The notes under the pieces are model-generated. The model saw nothing but the letters and a program-made list of their open reading frames with translations, was not told where the DNA came from and did not search any database. Below, one piece after another: positions 50,289 through 57,669 of a DNA stretch of 57,669 bases. How positions within the stretch are numbered: position 1 is the first letter of the stretch; each line of letters opens with the position of its first letter. The stretch comes from Komagataeibacter diospyri (GTDB lineage Bacteria; Pseudomonadota; Alphaproteobacteria; Acetobacterales; Acetobacteraceae). The stretch covers positions 1-57,669 of the forward strand of contig NZ_BDLU01000041.1 in NCBI RefSeq assembly GCF_006538165.1. Reading direction: 5' to 3'. A program made the position numbers and the translations under genes.

Positions 50289-51938
50289 TCAGTCCTGTGC
50301 GATATGACACCTGCCATCATCATGGCTGTGGTCATAATCAACAGTCTGGTTGGTCGTGCTGTCTCCATGCACAATCCGCGCCATATGGGCAGGATGGGCT
50401 GACAGCACCGACAGGGCTTCATCTGCAGCCCCGTAATGCAGCCCTGCCGCATCCAGCACGCTGGGTGGCAGGGCCGCAAGCGTCAGCGGCACATGCACGT
50501 TATCGCGCGCGGCCTGCGCCGCCTGCGGGTGGGCCATCTGCAACGTGGCGGAGGTCCACAGGTAGAATGGTATTTCATACGCGGCGCGCACATCCCCATG
50601 CGCTGGAATACCGCCGGTGCATTCCGAAATCCGCACCCCATGGTCGGATACGTAAAACAGGGCGGCTTCCCCTCCATGCGCCACCAGCGTGGCAAGCACA
50701 TGGGCCAGCATATGGTCGGTATAGGCAATGCTGTTGTCATAAGCCGTGCCAAGGCTGGCAAAACCGCGGGGAAAACGGTCGGCCGCATTTTCATGGCTAC
50801 CGAACAGATGCAGCACGATAAAGACGCGTCCATGCGCATCCGTAACTGCATGATCCACGACCGGCAGCATGCGTTCGTCCAGCACCGGACTGCCCATCAA
50901 CCCGTCATGCACGGTGGTGTAGACGATATGACGGGCCTGTTCCGAATACGCGCCAATCACGCTGTCATATGGACCCAGCCGGGGATGGTTGCTGATCCAC
51001 CATGTATCAAACCCCGCCGCGTTGAATACGGATACCAGGTCGTGCCCCGGCATCGCACCGGGCCGCAGGCGGTCATAGCCGGACAGGATGACCGGCACGG
51101 CGCCCACCGTATAATCAAAAGGGGTGATCATGTCATCAAAGCGCACCAGCCCCGGCACCCGCTCCATTTCCGGCGTGGTCGCGGGACCATATCCATAAAT
51201 ATGGTGGTGGTCCCGCCGTGCGCTTTCGCCGATCACCAGCACGATCACCTGTGGCGTGGTGGGCGGCGGCGGATCGAAACGGATCGGTTCATGGCTGATC
51301 CGTCGCGCCATGTCGGTCACGCGCCGGGTTTCACGCCGGGCGGCGATGTAGCCGGTCGCCATGCTCCACGGCCATGCCCGGTCAAAGCGGGAATGGATGG
51401 GCACCATCGGATTTTCGGTCCCACCCCGCGTGGGAGGCAGATGCCGCCATAACTGCACGGTGGGCACGATGATGCATCCCAGCAGCACGGCCATGCAGAC
51501 CATGCGCGTGCGGACCCGCCAGCCCACTATCGCGCCGCGTGGTCGCGACAGATAGAACCCGGTCAGCATCACCCACATCAGCGCCCATAACCCCAGATAC
51601 GGCAGGACAGGCCGCACATACCCCACCACAACGGGAAAAGAGCAGTAAAACAGGATCAGCCACAGCGGATATCCCGGCGGCACGCCACTGATGCTGATGT
51701 AATACAATGCCGCAGGCAGCAACACGACCACCGGCAGCATGAACGCAAGCAGCATCCGCCTGCTGTTGAACAGCAGTGCGACCACCGCCCACAGCACAAC
51801 CGACCGCACGATCCCCTGCAATGCCGTGCACGCGGGCAGCAGCGCAAGGATGACCATGAGGCCAGCCAGCATGTCGGGCCACAGACGCCGGAATGCGGCC
51901 TGCCTGCGGGCCGGATCACGGGGGAAACGGACAGTCAT
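50289..51938 (-). CDS. Phosphoethanolamine-transferase-like sulfatase-fold protein
   Basis: 549 residues: about five membrane helices in the first 175, then a periplasmic alkaline-phosphatase-fold domain. Motifs of the EptA/OpgE group: VIVLVIGESARRDHHHIYGY with the metal Glu, FDDMITPFDYTVGAVPVIL containing the probable Thr nucleophile, FVSVF-type strand LVSVFNAAGFDTWWISN, VLHLFGSHENAADRFP and FYVSDHGVRISE with the Asp-His pair. It probably moves phosphoethanolamine or a similar head group to lipid A, core sugars or glucans. No two-component regulator is adjacent. ATG 51938 has no strong ribosome site. Confidence 0.85.
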   Translation of the reverse strand: MTVRFPRDPARRQAAFRRLWPDMLAGLMVILALLPACTALQGIVRSVVLWAVVALLFNSRRMLLAFMLPVVVLLPAALYYISISGVPPGYPLWLILFYCSFPVVVGYVRPVLPYLGLWALMWVMLTGFYLSRPRGAIVGWRVRTRMVCMAVLLGCIIVPTVQLWRHLPPTRGGTENPMVPIHSRFDRAWPWSMATGYIAARRETRRVTDMARRISHEPIRFDPPPPTTPQVIVLVIGESARRDHHHIYGYGPATTPEMERVPGLVRFDDMITPFDYTVGAVPVILSGYDRLRPGAMPGHDLVSVFNAAGFDTWWISNHPRLGPYDSVIGAYSEQARHIVYTTVHDGLMGSPVLDERMLPVVDHAVTDAHGRVFIVLHLFGSHENAADRFPRGFASLGTAYDNSIAYTDHMLAHVLATLVAHGGEAALFYVSDHGVRISECTGGIPAHGDVRAAYEIPFYLWTSATLQMAHPQAAQAARDNVHVPLTLAALPPSVLDAAGLHYGAADEALSVLSAHPAHMARIVHGDSTTNQTVDYDHSHDDGRCHIAQD

Positions 51939-52158
51939 GACCGTTTCATGTCACACGCCCTCCCCCTCGGGTAGTCCCATCATGCGGGCAGGCCGCACGA
52001 TGATGGCACGTTTGTGAATGAACCCGCATGCAGCAATGCTTTTTATCCCCTGTCGGCACGCCTAATAATGCGACCGCCGGGAGGCCCGCTGCGCGAACGG
52101 GCGTCAGAAAGAAAAAACACACAAAAACAGTCATCATTTAAAGGCAGACAAACGTACC

Positions 52159-53379
52159 ATGGCAAAAATAAAGGTCAGAAATCCCGTTGTCGAAATGGAC
52201 GGCGACGAGATGACCCGCATTATCTGGCACTTCATCCGCGAACGGCTGATCCTGCCGTATCTGGATATCGACCTGAAATATTACGATCTTGGCATCCGCC
52301 ACCGTAACGAAACCGATGACCGCGTAACGGTGGAAGCCGCCGAAGCCGTGCGCCGTTACGGCGTAGGCGTGAAATGTGCCACCATCACCCCCGATGAGGC
52401 ACGGGTGGAGGAGTTTGGCCTCAAGAAGATGTGGCGTTCGCCCAACGGCACCATCCGCAACATCCTTGATGGCACGATCTTCCGCGAACCGATCATCTGT
52501 TCCAACGTGCCACGCCTTGTCCCCCACTGGACCCAGCCCATCGTGATCGGCCGCCATGCCTATGGCGACATCTACCGCGCAGCCGAGACACGCATCCCCG
52601 GCCCTGGCAAGGTTACGCTGCGCTACACCCCCGCCGATGGCGGGCCGGAGCAGGTGCTGGACGTGCATGACTTCAAGGGGCCCGGTGTAGCGCTGGGCAT
52701 GCACAACACCCGCGCCTCGATCGAAGGCTTCGCGCGCGCGTCACTTGCCTACGGCCGCGACCGGAAACTGCCGGTTTACCTGTCCACCAAGAACACCATC
52801 CTCAAGGCCTATGACGGCATGTTCAAGGATGTGTTCCAGGAGGTGTACGAACGGGAATTCAAGGCCGAGTTCGAGAAGCTGGGCCTGACCTACGAACACC
52901 GCCTGATCGATGACATGGTGGCCTGCGCGCTGAAGTGGAAGGGCGGCTATGTCTGGGCGTGCAAGAACTATGACGGCGATGTGGAAAGCGACATCGTGGC
53001 ACAGGGCTTCGGCAGCCTTGGCCTCATGACCTCGGTGCTGCTGAACCCGACCGGCGATGTGGTGGAGGCCGAAGCCGCCCATGGCACCGTCACCCGCCAT
53101 TTCCGCGAACATCAGAAGGGGCGGCCCACCAGCACCAACCCCATTGCCTCGATCTTCGCATGGACGCGTGGGCTGGCCTATCGTGGCAGGTTTGATGACA
53201 CGCCTGACGTGACCCACTTCGCCCATACGCTGGAACGCGTCTGTGTGGAAACGGTCGAAGGTGGCCAGATGACCAAGGACCTTGCCCTGCTGGTCGGCAG
53301 GGACACCAAGTGGCTTGATACCCAGCCTTTCCTTGACGTGCTGGATGAAAAGCTGCGCGCAGCACTGGCCAAGGCGTAA
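52159..53379 (+). CDS. icd: NADP-dependent isocitrate dehydrogenase (eukaryotic-type dimer)
   Basis: 406 residues, close to the eukaryotic-type NADP-IDH length (about 405-415). [20 protein letters not shown] opens the family; [18 protein letters not shown] holds the isocitrate-phosphorylation-loop Ser/Asn region; [65 protein letters not shown] with metal Asp residues, and [17 protein letters not shown]. Makes 2-oxoglutarate and NADPH in the TCA cycle. A strong terminator follows. Confidence 0.96.
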   Translation: MAKIKVRNPVVEMDGDEMTRIIWHFIRERLILPYLDIDLKYYDLGIRHRNETDDRVTVEAAEAVRRYGVGVKCATITPDEARVEEFGLKKMWRSPNGTIRNILDGTIFREPIICSNVPRLVPHWTQPIVIGRHAYGDIYRAAETRIPGPGKVTLRYTPADGGPEQVLDVHDFKGPGVALGMHNTRASIEGFARASLAYGRDRKLPVYLSTKNTILKAYDGMFKDVFQEVYEREFKAEFEKLGLTYEHRLIDDMVACALKWKGGYVWACKNYDGDVESDIVAQGFGSLGLMTSVLLNPTGDVVEAEAAHGTVTRHFREHQKGRPTSTNPIASIFAWTRGLAYRGRFDDTPDVTHFAHTLERVCVETVEGGQMTKDLALLVGRDTKWLDTQPFLDVLDEKLRAALAKA

Positions 53380-53387
53380 AAACACGA

Positions 53388-53416
53388 ACGGGACGGCCCA
53401 CCAGCCGTCCCGTTTT
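53388..53416 (+). terminator. Intrinsic terminator of icd
   Basis: ACGGGACGGC and GCCGTCCCGT make a perfect 10-bp stem with loop CCACCA, followed by TTT. It lies eight bases after the icd stop. Confidence 0.88.
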
Positions 53417-53433
53417 ACCTAGGCCCGGTTAAC

Positions 53434-53513
53434 AGAAGTTTTTGGGAACGCCTTTTTTAAAAGACTGCATTCTTCAAAGCTTTCTGAAAAAATCTTCATC
53501 AAAAGACTTCTTT
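53434..53513 (-). repeat. Intergenic hairpin repeat, copy F (diverged, reverse orientation)
   Basis: Outer arms AGAAGTTTTTGGG and AAAAGACTTCTTT, with weaker inner hairpins (CGCCTTTTTT/AAAAGACTG and TTCAAAGCTTT/AAAATCTTCA). Between convergent icd and the symporter gene, behind the icd terminator. Confidence 0.7.
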
Positions 53514-53540
53514 ACGACTTCAGTCTTTTCATACAGTTCC

Positions 53541-54800
53541 TTATTCCCCTTCCGCCAGCGCGTGATTGGCCAGCTGGCCTTCCCACCGCGCTGCGACGGC
53601 GGCAGCGTAGCCATTGCCCAGCACGTTGGTTGCCGTCCGCGCCATGTCGAGGAAATGGTCAATCCCCAGTATCAGCGCCAGCCCCGCCTCCGGCAGGCCG
53701 AACTGCGGCATGACGGCCGCCAGCGTGACCAGTGCCGCACGCGGCACACCGGCGATACCCTTGCTGCTGAGCATCATCACCATCACCATCGCGACCTGCT
53801 GGCCCAGCGGCATGTGAATACCGTAAGCCTGCGCGATGAACAGCGCGCCAAAGGACTGGAACAGCACCGACCCATCCAGATTGAAACTGTAGCCCAGCGG
53901 CAGCACGAAGCCGCTGATACGGTCGGGTACGCCAAAGCGTTCCAGCCGTTCCACCAGCAGGGGATAGACGGATTCACTGCTGGCCGTGGCGAAACCAAGC
54001 AGGATGGGCTGCACCAGCAGCCGGGCCAGTTCAAACACGCGCCGACCCAGCACGCAGAAGGTCATGGAGGTCAGAAGCACCCACAACACGCCCAGCGTAC
54101 CATAGAATTTGCACAGGAACATGCCGAACGTGCCAAGGATGCCTGCCCCACTATGCGCGACACTACCCAGAACGGAACCGAAGACCGCAACAGGGGCAAC
54201 ATACATGACCATATCGGTCATGCGCAGCATGATGCGCGCAAGCTCCCCCGTCCATGGCAGGATCATGCGCTGCGCACCCTTTCCCGCCGCCGGCAGCGCC
54301 AGCCCGAACAGGATGGAGAACACCACGATCTGCAGGATGTCATTGCGCCCCATGGCGTCAAAGATGCTGGTGGGCACCACGTGCAGCACGAATTCGATCG
54401 GGTCGAAATGCGCGTGGGCAAGCCCCAGATCCCCCACCGATAGCGGAGTGGTGAACCCCGCTCCCGGCTGCAGCAGGTTGGCCGCCACCAGTCCCGTCGC
54501 CAGCGACAGGAAGGATGCGGCGATGAACCACAGCAGGATGCGCCCGCCGATCCGCATGACCTGCGCCCCATCGCCAAGGCTGCCGATGCCCGATACCAGT
54601 GTCGCAAAGACAAGCGGGGCGATGATCATGCGCACCAGCCGCAGGAAAAGCCCCGTCAGCATGGTGGCGAACCGGGCGGCGGGTTCGCTTGCCGCAGGGC
54701 CTGCCGCATGCAGGACCAGCCCCACCACAACACCCAGCACAAGGGCTACAACAATGGCGCGCGTACGATGGTTCGCATTACTTTTACCGGAAACGGCCAA
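53541..54800 (-). CDS. Dicarboxylate/amino acid:cation symporter (DAACS family)
   Basis: 419 residues from TTG 54800, chosen because AGGA lies eight bases upstream and the following MAVSGKSNANHRTRAIVVAL fits the family start; longer frames add a basic, unlikely N-terminus. About eight helices and two re-entrant hairpins. Motifs: MIIAPLVFATLVSGIGSLGD, ATASSESVYPLLVERLERFG (the serine-rich loop), LPLGYSFNLDGSVLFQSFGA, SSKGIAGVPRAALVTLAAV and LGIDHFLDMARTATNVLGN. It probably takes up C4-dicarboxylates or glutamate/aspartate with protons or sodium. Confidence 0.92.
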   Translation of the reverse strand: MAVSGKSNANHRTRAIVVALVLGVVVGLVLHAAGPAASEPAARFATMLTGLFLRLVRMIIAPLVFATLVSGIGSLGDGAQVMRIGGRILLWFIAASFLSLATGLVAANLLQPGAGFTTPLSVGDLGLAHAHFDPIEFVLHVVPTSIFDAMGRNDILQIVVFSILFGLALPAAGKGAQRMILPWTGELARIMLRMTDMVMYVAPVAVFGSVLGSVAHSGAGILGTFGMFLCKFYGTLGVLWVLLTSMTFCVLGRRVFELARLLVQPILLGFATASSESVYPLLVERLERFGVPDRISGFVLPLGYSFNLDGSVLFQSFGALFIAQAYGIHMPLGQQVAMVMVMMLSSKGIAGVPRAALVTLAAVMPQFGLPEAGLALILGIDHFLDMARTATNVLGNGYAAAVAARWEGQLANHALAEGE

Positions 54801-55056
54801 TATCGGTATCCTGTTGCGGTGGAAGACACGCGGGAAGTAGCGCGGCGTCCCCCCGTCACGCAAGATGGCGGCACGACGCGGCCCGTCTCACGGGCACCTT
54901 CCGCACCCGCCGCGCATTCTGCCGTATCCCCCCGTTCATGCCGCCGCAACTCCCATCCCATGATGGTGGGGTGACCATGCCGACACACATAATTGTCATC
55001 ACCGGCCGCGGCAGGAAAAAAAGTCCGATAAAAAAAATTTGGACATGCAATATATA

Positions 55057-55074
55057 CCTACCCATTCGGGTAGG
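55057..55074. promoter_or_regulatory. Possible operator upstream of the YqhA-like gene
   Basis: CCTACCC, ATTC, GGGTAGG is a perfect 7-bp inverted repeat ending 19 bases before ATG 55094. The shape fits a small dimeric repressor site or a hairpin in the leader. The rest of 54801-55056 holds no gene that I can support. Confidence 0.4.
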
Positions 55075-55093
55075 ATGAGATTATACAGGCGTC

Positions 55094-55681
55094 ATGCACG
55101 ATCCCACGCCGCAGGCGTCGTCTCCGGTTCCCACGCAGGGAACACCATGGCTGGAAAGCGGCCTGGAGCGACTGTTCTTCCGTGCACGGTGGTTGTGCGC
55201 ACCGCTGTATCTCGGGCTGACGGCCGGGCTGCTGGTAATACTGGTCAAATTCTTCCAGACCGTGTGGACGCTGGTCAGGCATAGCTACACGCTGGAATTC
55301 GATGATGTGTTTGTTGGCATCCTCGACATGATTGACCTGGTGCTGCTGGCGAACCTGCTGCTGATCGTGATGTTCGCGGGATACGAGAATTTTGTTTCAA
55401 AGCTGGACGTACGCAGCCACCGGGATTTTCCCGACTGGATCGGGCACGTCACGTTCGGGGACATCAAGATAAAGCTCATGGCTTCCATCGTGGCCATGTC
55501 CGCAATCCATGTACTGGCGGATTTCATACGGGTTAATGAAATCTCCAGCCGGACACTGGCCTGGAGCGTGGGTATCCATCTGGCCTTTGTCGTATCGGGC
55601 CTGATGCTCGCGATGATGGACCGGATGATGGAACCACCCGCCCCCGCTACAGGGTCGGGGGCAGAATCGGGCACCCACTGA
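55094..55681 (+). CDS. YqhA-like UPF0114 membrane protein
   Basis: 195 residues with about four helices. It matches the YqhA/UPF0114 family: ERLFFRARWLCAPLYLGLTA, DLVLLANLLLIVMFAGYENF, RDFPDWIGHVTFGDIKIKLM followed by ASIVAMSAIHVLADF. Function is unknown, although members lie in or near redox and stress operons. The N-terminal 15 residues and the C-terminal tail (MMEPPAPATGSGAESG) are unconserved. A perfect 7-bp inverted repeat lies right upstream. Confidence 0.9.
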   Translation: MHDPTPQASSPVPTQGTPWLESGLERLFFRARWLCAPLYLGLTAGLLVILVKFFQTVWTLVRHSYTLEFDDVFVGILDMIDLVLLANLLLIVMFAGYENFVSKLDVRSHRDFPDWIGHVTFGDIKIKLMASIVAMSAIHVLADFIRVNEISSRTLAWSVGIHLAFVVSGLMLAMMDRMMEPPAPATGSGAESGTH

Positions 55682-55895
55682 CAGGCTGCCCATTGCCGTT
55701 ACGACGGCCAGGAATAAGGCGCCCCGGCGGGCGTTGCAGGCATGGATTGGCGCCTGAGCGAACTCGCACCCGTTGATTTGGGGCGAGACAAAGGCGTTTT
55801 CGTCCCATTACAATCACATTTACGTGATAGTATAGGACCGTTTCCGTCGCCTTTATTTGTCATTGGCTTACTAAAACCAAGGGCTGGAGCATGTT

Positions 55896-55932
55896 TTGAC
55901 ATATAAACGGCATATGGAATACCGTTTATATG
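55896..55932 (+). promoter_or_regulatory. Consensus -35 overlapping a perfect 11-bp palindrome
   Basis: TTGACA at 55896-55901 runs into CATATAAACGG (55900-55910), mirrored by CCGTTTATATG (55922-55932) after 11 bases. The arms are 22 bases centre to centre, two helical turns. It lies 40 bases before the NsrR-like gene, so self-regulation is likely. It does not match the known NsrR box. The rest of 55682-55895 holds no gene. Confidence 0.6.
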
Positions 55933-55971
55933 GGTCTGTCTCTGTCGATTGCCCCTATGTTAGGTAGCCAC

Positions 55972-56481
55972 ATGCGCCTGACCCTGCACACCGATTATGC
56001 CTTACGCACGCTGCTATACATGGGAATCCATGCGGACAGACGTGTGTCGATCCATGAAATCGCCAGTGCGTACGACATATCCGAAAATCACCTGGTCAAG
56101 GTCATTCATCGGCTGTCACGTCTTGGGCTGATTGATGCACGGCGTGGCCGGGGCGGGGGACTGCTGCTGGCCCATGACCCCAGGGACATCCGGATTGGCG
56201 ATGTCGTACGCCAGACCGAGGATGACATGCGCCTCGTCCATTGTGAACCAAACACTGATACCGAAAACAGCAGTTGCTGCGTCCTGTCGGACATGTGCCG
56301 CCTGCGCGGGGTTCTGTCGATGGCGCTGGGAGCATTCATGAAAGTGCTGGATGGCACGACACTGGCCGACCTGCTGCCGCCAGAAGAACATGCCATGCTG
56401 CGCGAACGCCTGCCCGGTCCCCGGGTCCCCGTCCCGTCCACCAGAACAGTCACACCCACAAACAGGCCGACGCTGCAATAA
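55972..56481 (+). CDS. nsrR: Rrf2-family iron-sulfur regulator, NsrR type
   Basis: 169 residues from ATG 55972 (MRLTLHTDYALRTLLYM, as in NsrR). Winged helix-turn-helix in 25-65 (IHEIASAYDISENHLVKVIH and RRGRGGGLLLA), then the cluster ligands: Cys91, Cys102/103 and Cys109, with CRLRGVL as in NsrR, plus Asp8, which completes the [4Fe-4S] site in known NsrR. It likely senses nitric oxide and represses NO-defence genes; no hmp or norB is in view. The loop before the Cys pair is longer than usual and one extra Cys (CC) is present. A palindromic promoter precedes it. Confidence 0.88.
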   Translation: MRLTLHTDYALRTLLYMGIHADRRVSIHEIASAYDISENHLVKVIHRLSRLGLIDARRGRGGGLLLAHDPRDIRIGDVVRQTEDDMRLVHCEPNTDTENSSCCVLSDMCRLRGVLSMALGAFMKVLDGTTLADLLPPEEHAMLRERLPGPRVPVPSTRTVTPTNRPTLQ

Positions 56482-56519
56482 ATCCTTCCCTTGCATGGGA
56501 CAGCCGGATAGTGACCTGA

Positions 56520-57185
56520 TTACGCCACCGGCGTCCCGGGCACATCCACGGTCCGGGCCGCCGCATCCACACGAGCTTCACGCAGGGCCTGCCGGGTCAG
56601 GCGTTCTTCATTGCGACGCAGGAAAATGGCGCTGGCCACCAGTCCGGCAGCCACAGCCAGACCCATCGCGATACTGGCCGGGCCGGATACCTGCGTTACC
56701 TTGCGGCCAAGGTAATACGCACCCGTGGCATACCCCCCGGCCCAGCACAGGCCACCGAGCGCATTGAACACCATGAAGCGCGGCCACGGCATATGGTTTG
56801 CCCCCGCCAGCAGGGCAACAAATACCCGCAACAGGGCGATGAACCGCCCGAAAAACACGATGCCACTGCCATGATGACGGAACAGGAAGCGCCCCAGCAG
56901 CAGGCGATCCGGGGTCAGCTTGATCCTTGCGCCATATTTCTGCAGCAGCGGCAGACCGACCCTGCGTCCGATCATGTAGCCGATATTATCCCCGATCACG
57001 GCACCCGCCACCGCCGCAAGCGCCACCCACTGGATATCCAGCTTATGGGTTGCAGCGCAGTAGACGGAAGCGGAAATGATCAGTGTTTCAGCTGGCAGCG
57101 GCAGCCCCATGCTTTCCAGCATGACGATAAAGGTGATCACCCCATATCCATAATGCTGGAACAGGTATTCAAAATGATGCAGCAG
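56520..57185 (-). CDS. DedA-family membrane protein with a probable CTG start
   Basis: About 206-222 residues. DedA signature ITFIVMLESMGLPLPAETLI, then GDNIGYMIGRRVGLPLLQKY, FFGRFIALLRVFVALLAG and LGGLCWAGGYATGAYYLGRK; about four helices. The family is linked to membrane potential and lipid-carrier transport. An in-frame GTG at 57140 cuts off the usual start, but the frame upstream reads HHFEYLFQHYGYGVI, typical of DedA, with a TGA at 57191-57189. GGAGG (57198-57194) precedes CTG at 57185 or 57182, so translation likely starts there, not at an ATG. The 370 bases to the right edge of the gap hold no gene. Confidence 0.85.
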   Translation of the reverse strand: MLHHFEYLFQHYGYGVITFIVMLESMGLPLPAETLIISASVYCAATHKLDIQWVALAAVAGAVIGDNIGYMIGRRVGLPLLQKYGARIKLTPDRLLLGRFLFRHHGSGIVFFGRFIALLRVFVALLAGANHMPWPRFMVFNALGGLCWAGGYATGAYYLGRKVTQVSGPASIAMGLAVAAGLVASAIFLRRNEERLTRQALREARVDAAARTVDVPGTPVA

Positions 57186-57509
57186 CGTTCAGTCCTCCAT
57201 CGCCGGGAAACGGGCACGGGCCATGCACTCCGCGCGTCGGCAGGGCCAGGCCGTCCTGCGCGGAACGCCAGCAGGTGGGTGGAAGCGCATCACCTGGATC
57301 TGACCAGCCTGAAACCCGGCAGGCACAATGGGTGAAACACGACGGCAGCAAAACCGGCTTTAACGAATATCTGCCACCCGTTTTTTTTCCTGCCCTGGTC
57401 CCCGCCCTTTAACTTCAGGCCGGCACCCGCCGCCCTGATCGGGCAACGCTGGCCATGATCCGTGCATACTTAGGAGAGTGTTTGAAAAGTCAGCTCATGA
57501 CAGGCCCCC

Positions 57510-57536
57510 AAGAGCTTCAGGGAACACCGCCTTTTT
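57510..57536 (+). repeat. Intergenic hairpin repeat, copy G (fragment)
   Basis: AAGAGCTTCAGGGAACACCGCCTTTTTC matches the 3' arm of hairpin 1, the linker AGGGAAC and the 5' arm of hairpin 2 of copies B and E (read in forward orientation). It breaks off at the left edge of the IS5-type element, which may have inserted into it. Confidence 0.6.
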
Positions 57537-57552
57537 CAGGGCCTGTTGGGAA

Positions 57553-57669
57553 TTATCTTGAATTGATGATTGCGCCAACGAGATAGATCATGGCTTCGAA
57601 TGATCTGTCTGTTTTTTCGCTGCGCATGGCGATGCGCTTGAACTCCTTGAGCTTGCAGAAGAAGTTCTC
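57553..57669 (-). mobile_element. C-terminal end of an IS5-family transposase (cut by the window edge)
   Basis: The minus strand from the right edge reads ENFFCKLKEFKRIAMRSEKT and ends SFEAMIYLVGAIINSR with a TAA stop at 57553-57555. The pattern E-N-x-F-x-x-L-K-x-F-[KR]-R-I-A is the DDE glutamate block (Y-(2)-R-like E motif) of IS5-family transposases. No damage is visible in this part, so unlike the fossils at the left end the element may be intact. The left boundary is probably near 57537-57541; the inverted repeat cannot be confirmed without the other end. Confidence 0.8.

Noticed and set aside
50436..51452. Plus-strand open frame of 338 codons opposite the phosphoethanolamine-transferase-like gene
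   Set aside because: Antisense shadow with biased composition and no family features.
53442..54443. Plus-strand open frame of 333 codons opposite the symporter gene
   Set aside because: His/Gln/Arg-rich, no domain, and fully antisense to a clear membrane protein gene; an artefact of GC-rich codons.
1..57669. CRISPR array or rRNA genes
   Set aside because: No regularly spaced direct repeats and no rRNA-like sequence were found by reading.

Overview
The window looks like chromosomal DNA of an acetic acid bacterium (Acetobacteraceae, most like Komagataeibacter or Gluconacetobacter). This rests on family resemblance only: GntP gluconate permease, eukaryotic-type NADP isocitrate dehydrogenase, FUSC/DUF1656/HlyD efflux operon, IS5-family elements of the kind common in these bacteria, and many small secreted proteins without known function. 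No database search was possible.

Region 1 (1-20 kb) is a capsule-type polysaccharide locus that uses an ABC exporter. On the minus strand, in transcription order, lie the outer-membrane lipoprotein (kpsD/bexD/ctrA type), the inner-membrane chain-length/adaptor protein (kpsE type), the ATPase kpsT, the Kdo transferase kpsS and two GT4 glycosyltransferases. Further left, on alternating strands, are a fatty-acid-hydroxylase-type protein, an LTA-synthase-like sulfatase-fold transferase, a kpsC homologue whose first catalytic module is truncated and decayed, a secreted beta-helix protein, an unrecognised 426-residue protein and a GlfT2-like glycosyltransferase. The permease kpsM stands alone at the far left, about 15 kb from kpsT and on the opposite strand, between two fossil IS5-family transposases. 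The inferred product is a lipid-linked, Kdo-primed polysaccharide that may contain furanose sugars and carry a phosphate-linked substituent.

Region 2 (20.7-38 kb) is mostly housekeeping and accessory metabolism: tRNA-Gly(GCC), thioredoxin-TPR protein, LON-domain protein, YcaR/Trm112-like protein, panC, cysG, an AaeXAB-like efflux operon, a nucleoside deaminase, a D-Ala-D-Ala dipeptidase homologue, a class II UvrA and gntP. An intergenic stretch near 29.2-29.7 kb holds several DnaA-box-like nonamers.

Region 3 (38-52 kb) is rich in small exported proteins, lipoproteins and membrane peptides of unknown function, mixed with a GT25 glycosyltransferase, a periplasmic aldose 1-epimerase, an SMR efflux protein, a membrane-anchored Mrr-type nuclease, an SGNH hydrolase and a phosphoethanolamine-transferase-like protein. 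Region 4 (52-57.7 kb) has icd, a dicarboxylate/cation symporter, YqhA, an NsrR-like iron-sulfur regulator behind a strong palindrome, DedA, and the end of an IS5-family transposase that runs off the window.

From 23 kb rightward, seven copies (some partial) of one intergenic repeat of about 80 bp recur at gene 3' ends, five of them between convergent genes. The complete copies can fold into an outer stem carrying two inner hairpins, so they are probably bidirectional terminators and a genome-specific repeat family.
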